From Actinomycetota bacterium (GTDB lineage: Bacteria; Actinomycetota; Acidimicrobiia; Acidimicrobiales; BP-101): DNA of 23,097 bases. Position numbers and translations under genes: made by a program. A model generated the notes under the pieces. It saw only the letters and a program-made list of their open reading frames with translations. It was not told the origin of the DNA and made no database searches. Location of the stretch: assembly GCA_030838265.1 (NCBI GenBank), contig JAUTXA010000042.1:1-23097 (forward strand), written 5' to 3'. Positions 13,454 to 21,379 of the stretch are shown one piece after another (the first letter of the stretch is position 1; every line of letters starts with the position of its first letter).

Positions 13454-15072
13454 TCCGCTCTGTCGATCATGCCCACGATGCGATGGACGAGATCGGCGTC
13501 GCAGCCCGAAGCGATGAGCTCGTTGGCGGTGAGGTCCTTCTCGACGTAGGCCTCGATGATCGGGTCGAGAACCTCGTAGGGCGGCAGTGACTGGTCGTCG
13601 CGCTGGTCGGGGCGCAGCTCGGCCGAGGGCGGCTTGGTGAGAACCGATTGAGGAATCAGATCCCGGCCCGCCCGCTCGTTACGCAGGCGGCAGAGGTCGA
13701 ACACCAGCGTCTTGAACACGTCCTTGATGACGGCGAAGCCGCCGGCCATGTCGACGCCGAAGACGGTCGTGTAGCCGACCGCCAGCTCGCTCTTGTTGCC
13801 GCAGATCAACACCAACCAGCCCAGCTTGTGGTTGAGGGCCATGAGCAGCGCCATGCGGATGCGGCCCTGGAGGTTCTCTTCGGCCACCCCTTCGGGCATC
13901 CCCGCGAAGGCCGGTTGCAACAGGCCGAGCATGGTCTGCTGCGCCTCCTCGATGGCGATGGTCCGGAAGTCGATGCCCAGGTTCTGGGCCAGCACGGCGG
14001 CGTCGTCCTTCGATGCGTCACTGGTGAAGCGCGAGGGCAGCGAGACGCCGTGCACATGCTCGGCTCCGAGGGCATCGACGGCGATGGTGGTGACCAGCGA
14101 CGAGTCGATGCCGCCCGACATCCCGATGACGACTTCGCGGAAGCCGTTCTTGGTGACGTAGTCACGGGTGCCGAGCACCAACGCGTCATAGACCTCTTCG
14201 ACGCGTGTGCGGGGCTGGGGACGAGGCGGCCGCAGGCGGTCGGTCGGGAGCTCGGCGGGCAGGCTCACCAGGATCTCGGGCAGAGGCGGCGCCGTGGCTC
14301 GGCCGCGGGGGTCGAGCAGGCGCTTGCGGAAGACGGGCCGGACATCGAGATCGGCGACCAGGACGTCGTCGACGAACTGGTCGGCCTCGGCCACGATCGA
14401 GCCGTCGGCGTCGATGAGCAACGACCCGCCGTCGAAGACGAGCTCGTCCTGGCCACCGACCTGGTTGACGTAGGCGATCGCACAAGCGTCGTCGGTGGCC
14501 CGGGTGGCGAGCATGCGCTCCCGCTCGATCGCCCGCCCCGCGTAGTAGGGCGAGGCGTTGAGGTTGAGGATCAGCTCGGCGCCGCCCGCGGCCTGGTCGG
14601 CGACGGGGCCCGCCGGGCTCCAGATGTCTTCGCAGATCGACACCCCGCAGCGCACGCCGCCGATCAGGTAGAGCGACAGTGGCTCCGTCCCGGGGGCGAA
14701 GTAGCGCTGCTCGTCAAACACGGCGTAGTTCGGGAGCAGCCGCTTCCGGTACACGCCCTTGACCGAGCCGTTGGCGCACACCGCGGCCGCGTTGTGCAGG
14801 TCGCGGGCCCGGTCGACGAAGCCGATCACCGCGGCGCAGCGACCAGTGCGGGCGGCCAGCTTCTGCAGGACCTCGAGGTTGTCGCTGATGAACCCGGGCT
14901 TGAGGAGGAGGTCCTCGGGCGGATAGCCGGTCAGCACCAGCTCGGGGAAGATGGCCACGTCGGCACCCGCGGCCTCGGCTCGCTCGAGAGCGTTGACCAC
15001 GAGCTCGGCGTTGCCCTCGAGGTCACCGACCATCGGGTTGAGCTGGCAGGCGGCGATGCGGATGCGAGCCAC
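13357..15072 (-). CDS. nadE: Glutamine-dependent NAD+ synthetase
   Basis: A 571-residue two-domain enzyme that makes NAD+ from deamido-NAD+ using ammonia released from glutamine. The N-terminal nitrilase-type glutaminase (1-270) shows the catalytic triad in FPELVLTGYPPEDLL (E44), YRKRLLPNYAVFDE (K110) and GVSICEDIW (C147). The C-terminal synthetase (285-571) carries the PP-loop SGGIDSS (319-325) and the family strings GNKSELAVGYTT and LTKPPSAELRPDQ.DDQSLPPYEVLD. The start is GTG at 15072. A TAGCCT -10-like hexamer ends 6 bases before it and there is no good Shine-Dalgarno, so the mRNA may be leaderless. It is followed by the overlapping EamA gene. Confidence 0.96.
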   Translation of the reverse strand: MARIRIAACQLNPMVGDLEGNAELVVNALERAEAAGADVAIFPELVLTGYPPEDLLLKPGFISDNLEVLQKLAARTGRCAAVIGFVDRARDLHNAAAVCANGSVKGVYRKRLLPNYAVFDEQRYFAPGTEPLSLYLIGGVRCGVSICEDIWSPAGPVADQAAGGAELILNLNASPYYAGRAIERERMLATRATDDACAIAYVNQVGGQDELVFDGGSLLIDADGSIVAEADQFVDDVLVADLDVRPVFRKRLLDPRGRATAPPLPEILVSLPAELPTDRLRPPRPQPRTRVEEVYDALVLGTRDYVTKNGFREVVIGMSGGIDSSLVTTIAVDALGAEHVHGVSLPSRFTSDASKDDAAVLAQNLGIDFRTIAIEEAQQTMLGLLQPAFAGMPEGVAEENLQGRIRMALLMALNHKLGWLVLICGNKSELAVGYTTVFGVDMAGGFAVIKDVFKTLVFDLCRLRNERAGRDLIPQSVLTKPPSAELRPDQRDDQSLPPYEVLDPIIEAYVEKDLTANELIASGCDADLVHRIVGMIDRAEWKRRQSAPGVRVTPKAFGKDRRLPITNGYRG

Positions 15073-15136
15073 GATTCCAGGCTAGTTGGGCAGGCGCGCT
15101 AAGCCTCTCTGGTCACGACCATCTACGCTCGCTCGC

Positions 15137-15733
15137 GTGGTCGCCCACCCGCGTCGGCAGGTCCTCGGGGCCATGGCCGCCGCCGGTGTCGTGTTGGCGC
15201 ACGGGTTGGCCTACTTGGTTGCCTTCCCCAACCCGCAGCGGCGAGCCGCCGTCCTGGGCGACACCGGCCACGGCTACTGGTCCGTGGCGGTAGCGCTGGC
15301 TGCTGTGCTCGGCCTTCTGGTGTTGGCTTGGGTGATCGCCCGGCCTTTGGCCCATCGAGTCGCAGGCGAGACCGGCCCCCCCGACAGCCCCGTCGGCGGG
15401 GCGGGCGCGCTCGGTGCCCTCGCCGCGGGACAGGTCGGCATGTTCTTGGTGGTCGAGATCGTCGAGCGGCTGGTCGCCGGAACCTCGGTCGCCGAAATAT
15501 GGCACCGTCCCGAGTTCGCCCTGGGCATCGTCCTGCAGGTCGTCGTGGCGGTCGCCGCCTATGCCCTGTTGCGGGCCGTGGATCGACTGGCCCGCGGGCT
15601 CGCCAAATCGAGATCGATCGTCGTCGCTCCCCGCCGGGTGACCAACATCGTCGTCAGCCTCGACGTTTTCCAGACCTCGCGGGTGGGCCGCCCAGGCGCC
15701 GCTCGAGCTCCCCCGCTCTCGGCCGCCCGCTGA
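15137..15733 (+). CDS. Four-helix membrane protein beside the copper cluster, unknown
   Basis: A 198-residue integral membrane protein with about four hydrophobic helices: VLGAMAAAGVVLAHGLAYLV, VAVALAAVLGLLVLAWVIA, LAAGQVGMFLVVEIVERLVA and FALGIVLQVVVAVAAYALLR. A conserved-looking loop (PNPQRRAAVLGDTGHGYW) joins the first two. His residues in the first helix and in this loop could bind metal, but that is speculative. The C-terminus is basic and Pro/Ala-rich. The start is uncertain. GTG 15137 is preferred because a TACGCT -10-like hexamer (15124-15129) would place transcription start on it; TTG 15086 would add 17 residues that look non-coding. It lies 42 bases before the CopCD gene in the same direction. 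Confidence 0.65.
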   Translation: MVAHPRRQVLGAMAAAGVVLAHGLAYLVAFPNPQRRAAVLGDTGHGYWSVAVALAAVLGLLVLAWVIARPLAHRVAGETGPPDSPVGGAGALGALAAGQVGMFLVVEIVERLVAGTSVAEIWHRPEFALGIVLQVVVAVAAYALLRAVDRLARGLAKSRSIVVAPRRVTNIVVSLDVFQTSRVGRPGAARAPPLSAAR

Positions 15734-15738
15734 CCGCA

Positions 15739-15755
15739 GGGCCCGTTCCGGGCCC
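15739..15755 (+). terminator. GGGCCC hairpin between membrane gene and CopCD gene
   Basis: GGGCCC (15739-15744) and GGGCCC (15750-15755) pair around the 5-base loop GTTCC. No T-run follows. It sits 5 bases after a stop and about 20 before the next ATG, so it may attenuate read-through into the copper cluster or stabilise the mRNA end. Confidence 0.35.
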
Positions 15756-15775
15756 CTCCCCTTGCGAGGTGCGTC

Positions 15776-17488
15776 ATGTCCGTCCGATTGCGGACGGTGG
15801 CGGCGATCGTGCTGTTGGCCGCGATGACCGTGGTGCTCGAGGCCAGTCCCGCCTCGGCCCACGCCATCCTCCTGCGGACCGACCCCGCCCCCCAGACCAC
15901 GGTGGCTCGGCCACCCACGTCCGTCCGGCTGTTCTTCTCCGAGGCCGTCGAAGTCACGTTCGGAGCCGTCCGCGTCTTTGACGTCGACGGACACCGCATC
16001 GACCGCGGCACCATCCGGCGCGCCTCGGGGAACCGTGAAGTCGTGGTGGCGACACCCGGTCTCAAGGCCGGGACGTACACCGTGACGTGGCGGGCGGTGT
16101 CGGCCGACGGCCATCCCGTCCACGGCGGGTTCACGTTCTACGCCGTGCAGCCCTCGACCATCTCGCCGGTGGCGGTGGTCGGGGACGTCGGCGCCGGACG
16201 GGTCGTGGGCTGGGGCTTCGGCGTGGACCGCTTTTTGTGGTTCGCCGCCTTCTTCGGCTTGGCCGGCATCGCCGTCGTCCGACGATGGGTATGGACCCCG
16301 GCCATCCGCCAGCTCGAGCTGGGCTCGACGGAGGCGGCGGCGCGGTTCCGACTGCGGGCGGCTCGCGGTCTGGTGGCGTCGTGGGGACTGCTGGTGGCGA
16401 CCGGTCTCGCCGCCATCGTCTTCCAGTCGGCGGCGGTGTCAGGGCTCTCGTTCGCGGCCGCGGCCAAGCCGTCGATCGTGAGGCAGGTGTTGTCGACCAC
16501 GTTCGGGCACCTGTGGGTGGTCCAGCTGGCGATCTCCGTCGTCCTTGGCCTGCCGGTCGCCGCGCTCGTGCGGCGGCGGCCGACCCTGGGCCTTCCGTCT
16601 TCGTGGTGGCTCGGTGGGCTGGGCGGGGGCTTGGGCGGGCTGGCTGTGGTGGCCGCTGTGAATGGCCACGCCCGCACGTTGGGCCATGCCGCCGCGGGTG
16701 TGCCGTCGCTGGCGCTTCATCTCGTCACTGTGGCTGTCTGGGTCGGCGGCCTCGGGGCCCTCGTCGTGGTGGCGGGCCCGGCATGGCGGATGCTCGACGC
16801 CCCGGAGCGGAGCTCGGCACTGCGGGCCTTGGTGCCCCGGTTCAGCAGGCTGGCCATGGGTTCGGTCGCCCTCGTCATCGTCACGGGCACCATCAACGCA
16901 TTGATCGGTCTGGCGTCAGTGTCTGATCTGTGGAAGGTCCCCTACGGAAGGGTCGTGCTGGCCAAGGTCGTACTGCTGGCCGTCGCCCTCTGCTTCGGGG
17001 CCCGACACCTGGTGACACCGCGGCGCCTCGAGGGCGGTGACGCCACGGGGGCCCAGTCCTTCCGGCGGACGTCGGCCGTCGAGCTGGCGGTGCTCGTCGG
17101 AGCCGTGGGTCTGGCCGCGGGCTTGATCGCCCTCGTTCCAGGCCGGTCATTGGCCCTGCAAGCCAGCGGTGCTGTGGCCCAGGAGCACAAGTCAGGGGCC
17201 TACACGATCCAGCTCTTCGTCGACCCGGGGAAGCCCGGCACCAATGACATCCACATCACCTATTCGAACGCCCAAGGCTTGGGTGCCGCCGAAGTGGTCA
17301 GCGCCCGGGCGTCCTTCAGCACCGGCACCAACCCGCCTCGTCCCCTGAGCCTGCGCCTCATCTCTGCTGGTCATTTCGTCGCCACCGCCGACCTCCGCGG
17401 CGACCGCTACACGGTCGTTGTCCGGGCCGGTCCCGATGGCGGCAATGCCGGCTCGACCTTCCACCTGACCATCCATGCGAAAGGATGA
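15776..17488 (+). CDS. CopC-CopD-YtkA-like fusion, copper resistance/uptake membrane protein
   Basis: A 570-residue three-part protein. A signal peptide ends ASPASA, leaving His29 at the mature N-terminus as in CopC, where it binds Cu(II). The CopC beta-sandwich (29-125) also has DGHPVHGGFTF (H113, H116). A CopD-type membrane domain (about 140-455, at least eight helices) includes NGHARTLGHAA and SLALHLVTVAVWVGGLGAL, with conserved His residues. A periplasmic C-terminal YtkA-like beta domain follows (about 465-570, GTNDIHITYSNAQG, SAGHFVATADLRGDRYTVVV). CopCD proteins bring copper across or to the membrane. The ATG at 15776 has GAGG 6 bases upstream. The downstream YcnI gene uses AAAGGA just before this gene's stop, so the pair is coupled. 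Confidence 0.9.
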   Translation: MSVRLRTVAAIVLLAAMTVVLEASPASAHAILLRTDPAPQTTVARPPTSVRLFFSEAVEVTFGAVRVFDVDGHRIDRGTIRRASGNREVVVATPGLKAGTYTVTWRAVSADGHPVHGGFTFYAVQPSTISPVAVVGDVGAGRVVGWGFGVDRFLWFAAFFGLAGIAVVRRWVWTPAIRQLELGSTEAAARFRLRAARGLVASWGLLVATGLAAIVFQSAAVSGLSFAAAAKPSIVRQVLSTTFGHLWVVQLAISVVLGLPVAALVRRRPTLGLPSSWWLGGLGGGLGGLAVVAAVNGHARTLGHAAAGVPSLALHLVTVAVWVGGLGALVVVAGPAWRMLDAPERSSALRALVPRFSRLAMGSVALVIVTGTINALIGLASVSDLWKVPYGRVVLAKVVLLAVALCFGARHLVTPRRLEGGDATGAQSFRRTSAVELAVLVGAVGLAAGLIALVPGRSLALQASGAVAQEHKSGAYTIQLFVDPGKPGTNDIHITYSNAQGLGAAEVVSARASFSTGTNPPRPLSLRLISAGHFVATADLRGDRYTVVVRAGPDGGNAGSTFHLTIHAKG

Positions 17489-17495
17489 ACCCACG

Positions 17496-18143
17496 ATGCG
17501 CCGTTTCCTTACCTTCGTGACCGCCCTCCTTGCCCTCGTCGGGCTCGGAGCCGGCATTGCTTCGGCCCACGAGGAGATCAACCCCAAGACAGCGGTCGTC
17601 GGCCAGCCGACCTTCTTCCAGCTGTACGCGGCCAATGAGAAGACCGCCGGCCTCACCAAGATCACGCTCCACGCACCGGACGGCCTTCCCTTCGGGGCCA
17701 GCACCCGTTCGCCGGCCGGATGGCATGCCACCGTCACCGAGACCGCGGTCACGTGGACGGGAGGCACCGTCGCCCCTGAGAGCTTCGAGACATGGGGCTT
17801 CGAGATCGAGGGGGCCGACCAGGCCAAGACCTACACCTACAAGGTCGACATGGGCTTCGCCGACGGGAGCAACGAGTCCGTCGACGTGGCGATCACGGCG
17901 GCGGCGGCCGGAGGCGGCACCACGGCGACCACGGCGGGCTCGACCGCGACCACGGCGGGCTCGACCGCGACCACGGGCGGGACGGTCCCGGCCGCGCCCG
18001 TTGCGGTCACGACGACGAAGAGCGATGGCACGGCCCGGACCCTCGGCATCATCGCCATGGTGCTGGCGCTGCTGGCCCTCGCCCTCAGCGTCGTGCGTCG
18101 CTCGAAGTCAGCCCCGACGCAGGAAGCGGGCAACGACTGGTGA
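17496..18143 (+). CDS. YcnI-like (DUF1775) copper-binding membrane-anchored protein
   Basis: A 215-residue protein. A signal peptide (MRRFLTFVTALLALVGLGAG) is cut before His25, giving the HEEINP mature end typical of YcnI, where the N-terminal His helps chelate copper. The DUF1775 beta domain follows (KITLHAPDGLPFGASTRSPAGWHATVTETAVTWTGG), with conserved Trp. A Thr/Ala/Gly linker with a seven-residue repeat leads to a C-terminal helix (TLGIIAMVLALLALALSVV) and a basic tail. I chose ATG 17496 over the upstream ATG (17475), which lies inside copCD. AAAGGA lies 10 bases upstream. YcnI genes commonly accompany copCD, supporting a copper-handling role outside the membrane. Confidence 0.87.
   Translation: MRRFLTFVTALLALVGLGAGIASAHEEINPKTAVVGQPTFFQLYAANEKTAGLTKITLHAPDGLPFGASTRSPAGWHATVTETAVTWTGGTVAPESFETWGFEIEGADQAKTYTYKVDMGFADGSNESVDVAITAAAAGGGTTATTAGSTATTAGSTATTGGTVPAAPVAVTTTKSDGTARTLGIIAMVLALLALALSVVRRSKSAPTQEAGNDW
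17925..17977 (+). repeat. 21-base tandem repeat encoding the YcnI linker
   Basis: Two perfect 21-base units (17925-17945, 17946-17966) and an 11-base partial third encode an Ala-Thr-Thr-Ala-Gly-Ser-Thr linker before the membrane helix. Perfect DNA identity suggests recent slippage, and linker length probably varies between strains. Confidence 0.8.
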
Positions 18144-18670
18144 TCCTGGCCCACGCCGGACGTTGCTCCGGGCCCGAGACGGCGTCGACGGTCGCCCTCG
18201 CCACCGTGCTCTCCATCGTGCTCTTTCGGCCCTGGAGGAAGACCGTAGCCCGCGCCGCCAACCGCCTCACCAGAGTCGTCCTGCCCATCGTGGTGGTGGC
18301 CGCCGTGACCCTCACCGGTTGCGGTGGGAGCAAGAAGGCGTCGACGACAACGGCCTCGCCACCACCGACGACGGCCCGAATCCGCATCGACAGCCCGACT
18401 CCCGGCCAGGTGTTGGGGCCCGACGTGACCGTGAAGGTCACGATCATCGGCGGTACGGCCGTGCAACGAGTGAATGGACCGCTGACGGCAACCGAGGGAC
18501 ACGTCCACGTGGTGCTCGACGGTTCGCTGGTCGCCATGGCGTACGGAACGACCCAGGACCTGCACAACGTGAAGCCCGGGATACATCTGCTGAAGGCGGT
18601 GTTCGTCGCCGTCAATCACCAGCCCTTCCCGAATTCGCCGCAGGCGTCGGTCGGCTTCACCGTCAAGTGA
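18140..18670 (+). CDS. Lipoprotein with His-x-His beta domain (DUF4399-like)
   Basis: A protein of up to 176 residues. The GTG at 18140 forms GTGA with the YcnI stop. A lipobox (VTLTGC) places the lipidated Cys at about residue 61 from this start, unusually deep; an internal GTG at 18206 would give a more normal leader of 38 residues, so the start is doubtful. After a Ser/Thr/Pro linker comes a beta-sandwich domain (RIRIDSPTPGQVLGPDVTVK, EGHVHVVLDGSLVAMAYG, VKPGIHLLKAVFVAVNHQPF). Its GHVHVVLDG and PGIHxL motifs resemble DUF4399 proteins. The His residues could bind copper passed between neighbours, but this is inference. It is coupled to the protease gene downstream. Confidence 0.75.
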   Translation: MILAHAGRCSGPETASTVALATVLSIVLFRPWRKTVARAANRLTRVVLPIVVVAAVTLTGCGGSKKASTTTASPPPTTARIRIDSPTPGQVLGPDVTVKVTIIGGTAVQRVNGPLTATEGHVHVVLDGSLVAMAYGTTQDLHNVKPGIHLLKAVFVAVNHQPFPNSPQASVGFTVK

Positions 18671-19260
18671 CCGCCACCGTCGAGATCGCTAGACCGGCGC
18701 CAATCGGTGCCGATCGACCCTTGGCGGTCGCACTCGTCGTGGCGGCCGGATGCGGGCTCCTGGTGCTGCGGCCCGTCCTGTTCAGCGGCGGCCACTCCAT
18801 GGCCATCGGCATCGCCCTGTTCGCGTTGCTCGCCGCCGTTGGGCTGCTCTGGCCTTCGACGACGGGGCACCGGACGAGGGCGCTTCCCGTCCGCCAGCGG
18901 GTGATCGTGCTCGGCGCCGGCATCGCTGCGTTCGGCCTGGCGAGGGTGATCGGCGGCGGGGAGGCGCCAGCCCCGTTCCTCCTGCGGGTGATCGCCCTGA
19001 ACTCGCTCGCCGCCGTGGCCGAAGAGGCCTTCTTCCGCAAGTTGGCGTTCGACGCCTTGCGCGACCGCGGTCCGATCGTGGCCGTCGCCGTGACCTCGAT
19101 CCTGTTCGCGGTCGTCCACGTGACCGTCTACGGCTTCTGGGTGCTGCCCCTCGACCTGGCCGCCGGCTTGGTCCTCGGCTGGCAGCGCTGGGCCGGCGAC
19201 TCGTGGACTATCCCTGCCGCCACCCACGTGGTGGCCAACCTCCTGGTGGTGTTGCCGTGA
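18667..19260 (+). CDS. CPBP (CAAX/Abi-type) intramembrane protease
   Basis: A 197-residue membrane protein with all three motifs of the CPBP glutamic protease family: EEAFFR (E119, E120, R124), FAVVH (F147, H151) and HVVAN (H187, N191). There are about six helices. Bacterial members process peptides or act in self-immunity; the target here is unknown. The GTG start overlaps the lipoprotein stop (GTGA), and its own TGA overlaps the next GTG. Its place between envelope copper proteins and a binding lipoprotein suggests it cleaves a membrane or secreted partner from the same operon. Confidence 0.85.
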   Translation: MTATVEIARPAPIGADRPLAVALVVAAGCGLLVLRPVLFSGGHSMAIGIALFALLAAVGLLWPSTTGHRTRALPVRQRVIVLGAGIAAFGLARVIGGGEAPAPFLLRVIALNSLAAVAEEAFFRKLAFDALRDRGPIVAVAVTSILFAVVHVTVYGFWVLPLDLAAGLVLGWQRWAGDSWTIPAATHVVANLLVVLP

Positions 19261-20552
19261 CCCGACGTCGTCCCGTCCAGATCGTGGGTGGCCTGCTCGC
19301 CGCCGGCCTCGCCCTCGCCCTTCCGGCCTGCGGGACACCAGGAAGGCCAGTCTCCACCGGCTCGAGCAGTGGACCCATCGCCATCGGCTCGATGTACCCC
19401 CTCTCCGGGCCGCAGGGCATCGGCGGCAGAGAGGAAGCCCGCGGCGTCGACCTGGCCGCGGCGTGGGCCAACTCCCACGGCGGGGTGCACGGTCGGCAGA
19501 TCAGGCTGGTGCGGGCCAGCGCGCCGCGAGCCGACGCCGTCCCCAAGGCGATGGCGTTGATCCGCAAGGGTGGCGCGTCAGTCGTCGTCGGCAGCCATGG
19601 CAGCACCATGTCGGCCGCGGCCGCCGAGGTGGCGGCGCGCGACCGGATGCTCCTGTGGGAGACGGGCGCCGTCGGTGACCTCACGGCCGGCGGGACCAAG
19701 GGCGCGGGCACGTCGTTCCTCCGCCTCGCCCCGATGGGTGCCAACCTCGGGCGCGCCGCCATCGACTTCGTCCATGACCAGTGGGCGCCGGCCGCCCACG
19801 CGCCGGCCCACCTGCGCTACGCCGTGGCCTACATCGACGATGCCTACGGCCGCTCGGTCGGCCTCGGCGCCGTCGACCAGATCAAGGCCCGCGGCCTCAC
19901 CCTGGCCGGCACCTTCAACTACGACATCACCAAAGTCGACTTCAACGAGCTGGCCCGGCGCATCGGCGCGGTGAAGCCCGACGTGCTGTTCGTGTCGGCC
20001 TACGTCGACGACGGCGTGGCCCTCCGCCACGCCACGGTGACGGCCCACATCCCGCTGCTCACGAGCATCGGCACCAGCTCGTCGTACTGCCATCCCGTGT
20101 TCGGCCAGCGCCTCGGTGTCGACGCGGTCGGGTTGTTCGCCAGTGACAAGCCCGACGCCGACCACCTCAACCCCGACGCCCTGCAGCCCGAGGGCCGCGA
20201 CGCCCTGGCATGGGCCTCGGACCAGTACCGCCGGCAGTACCACGAGGCGATGACGGCGCCCGCCCTGTCGGGCTTCTCGGCGGCCGTCGCCCTCTTCGTC
20301 CACGTCCTGCCCCGCGCCGCGTCGACGGCGCCCGTCGACGTGGCCCGCGCCGCCGTGGCCACCAAGCTCGACCTCGGGACGCTGCCCAACGGCGCCGGCC
20401 TCGACCTGTCGCCCCCGGGGGCGCTGGACGCGGGCGACAACCAACGGGCGGCCAGCGTGATCTGGGAGTGGGTGGCTCCTGGCCAGCGCGCCATCGTGTG
20501 GCCCAAGGCTTTCGCCACCCGCGACCTCCTCCCCCTGACGCCGGTGCGATGA
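19257..20552 (+). CDS. Orphan branched-chain-amino-acid-type substrate-binding lipoprotein
   Basis: A 431-residue periplasmic binding protein of the Leu/Ile/Val (Peripla_BP_6) type, with a lipobox LPAC (Cys25) that anchors it to the membrane. Fold signatures are IAIGSMYPLSGPQGIGGREE at the start of the domain, GGVHGRQIRLV, ALIRKGGASVVVGSHGSTMS and YAVAYIDDAYGRSVGLGAVD. Later motifs are FNYDITKVDFNELARRIGAV and KPDVLFVSAYVDD. Normally it would feed an ABC importer, but no permease or ATPase is nearby, so it may instead act as a sensor or receptor or serve a transporter elsewhere. The start is GTG, coupled by GTGA to the protease gene, and it ends in ATGA with the next gene. Confidence 0.85.
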   Translation: MTRRRPVQIVGGLLAAGLALALPACGTPGRPVSTGSSSGPIAIGSMYPLSGPQGIGGREEARGVDLAAAWANSHGGVHGRQIRLVRASAPRADAVPKAMALIRKGGASVVVGSHGSTMSAAAAEVAARDRMLLWETGAVGDLTAGGTKGAGTSFLRLAPMGANLGRAAIDFVHDQWAPAAHAPAHLRYAVAYIDDAYGRSVGLGAVDQIKARGLTLAGTFNYDITKVDFNELARRIGAVKPDVLFVSAYVDDGVALRHATVTAHIPLLTSIGTSSSYCHPVFGQRLGVDAVGLFASDKPDADHLNPDALQPEGRDALAWASDQYRRQYHEAMTAPALSGFSAAVALFVHVLPRAASTAPVDVARAAVATKLDLGTLPNGAGLDLSPPGALDAGDNQRAASVIWEWVAPGQRAIVWPKAFATRDLLPLTPVR

Positions 20553-21379
20553 ACGACTCGTCGCCGGCCCCGCACCGGGCGGGAGCGATCGTGCTGGCCG
20601 TCTACGTGGCCGTCGCCCTGGCCACGATGGCCCTGTCGGGTCGCCACGTGCGCCCTCTGTTCGAGGGCTTCCCCACCCAGCAGATCCCCTACAAGTGGGT
20701 GAAGCCGCCGCCGTCGTTCGCCACCGGCAACCAGGTGCCGCAGCCCAGCATCACCGACGTGCCCCTCGACGCATCGGGGTCGAAGGCCATCGGTGTCACG
20801 ACCGAGGATGGTCAGCTGGTCCTCAACCTCCCCGTCGGCGCGACCACGGCCAACGGCAGCGACACGGCATTGCGCGTGCTCCTGCGTCCGCTCGACCCGG
20901 CGACGCTGGCACCCGTTCCTTCCGGACTCCTCGCCAATGGCAACGCCTACCAGGTCCAGCTCGCCTACCAGCCCTCCGGGGCTCCAGCGACCATCAAGGT
21001 GGCCGGCAACATCATCCTCACCGTCCCCAGCCCGTCCACCACCATGCTGTTCTCGCCCGATGGCAAGGCGTGGCAGAAGCTCGTCACCCAGCAGGTGGGC
21101 GGGCCAACAGTCATCGGCAGCGAGTTCACCGCCGGCGGCTACTTCCTCGGGACGGCGGTGAAGCACAAGGTCTCGACCAAGGGGACGGCGTCGTCGGTGC
21201 CGACCGTTGTCTTGGCCGCCATCACCGCCGCCCTGGCGTTGGCCATCTTCTTCGTGCCCTTGGGCATTCGGCGGCTGCGGAGCCGACCAGCCGCGCCCGG
21301 CCCGGCCAGGACGTCCAGGAAGGCCCGGGCGTCAGGACGTCGGACACCGACCAAGAAGAAGGGCAAGAGGCGACGTTGA
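20549..21379 (+). CDS. Unrecognised membrane-anchored envelope protein
   Basis: A 276-residue protein of a family I cannot name. An N-terminal helix (AGAIVLAVYVAVALATMALSG) is followed by a beta-rich outer domain of about 190 residues. This domain begins GFPTQQIPYKWVKPPPSFAT and contains ALRVLLRPLDPATLAP and AGNIILTVPSPSTTMLFSPD. A second helix (about 214-237, VPTVVLAAITAALALAIFFV) precedes a strongly basic tail rich in Lys and Arg, probably cytoplasmic. The start ATG overlaps the binding-protein stop (ATGA), and its stop overlaps the next TTG, so it belongs to the same operon. The outer domain may interact with the binding lipoprotein or the copper proteins. Confidence 0.72.
   Translation: MNDSSPAPHRAGAIVLAVYVAVALATMALSGRHVRPLFEGFPTQQIPYKWVKPPPSFATGNQVPQPSITDVPLDASGSKAIGVTTEDGQLVLNLPVGATTANGSDTALRVLLRPLDPATLAPVPSGLLANGNAYQVQLAYQPSGAPATIKVAGNIILTVPSPSTTMLFSPDGKAWQKLVTQQVGGPTVIGSEFTAGGYFLGTAVKHKVSTKGTASSVPTVVLAAITAALALAIFFVPLGIRRLRSRPAAPGPARTSRKARASGRRTPTKKKGKRRR

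Noticed and set aside
13648..15102. A long plus-strand open frame opposite nadE
   Set aside because: nadE on the minus strand is unmistakable; the plus frame has biased composition and no recognisable domain.
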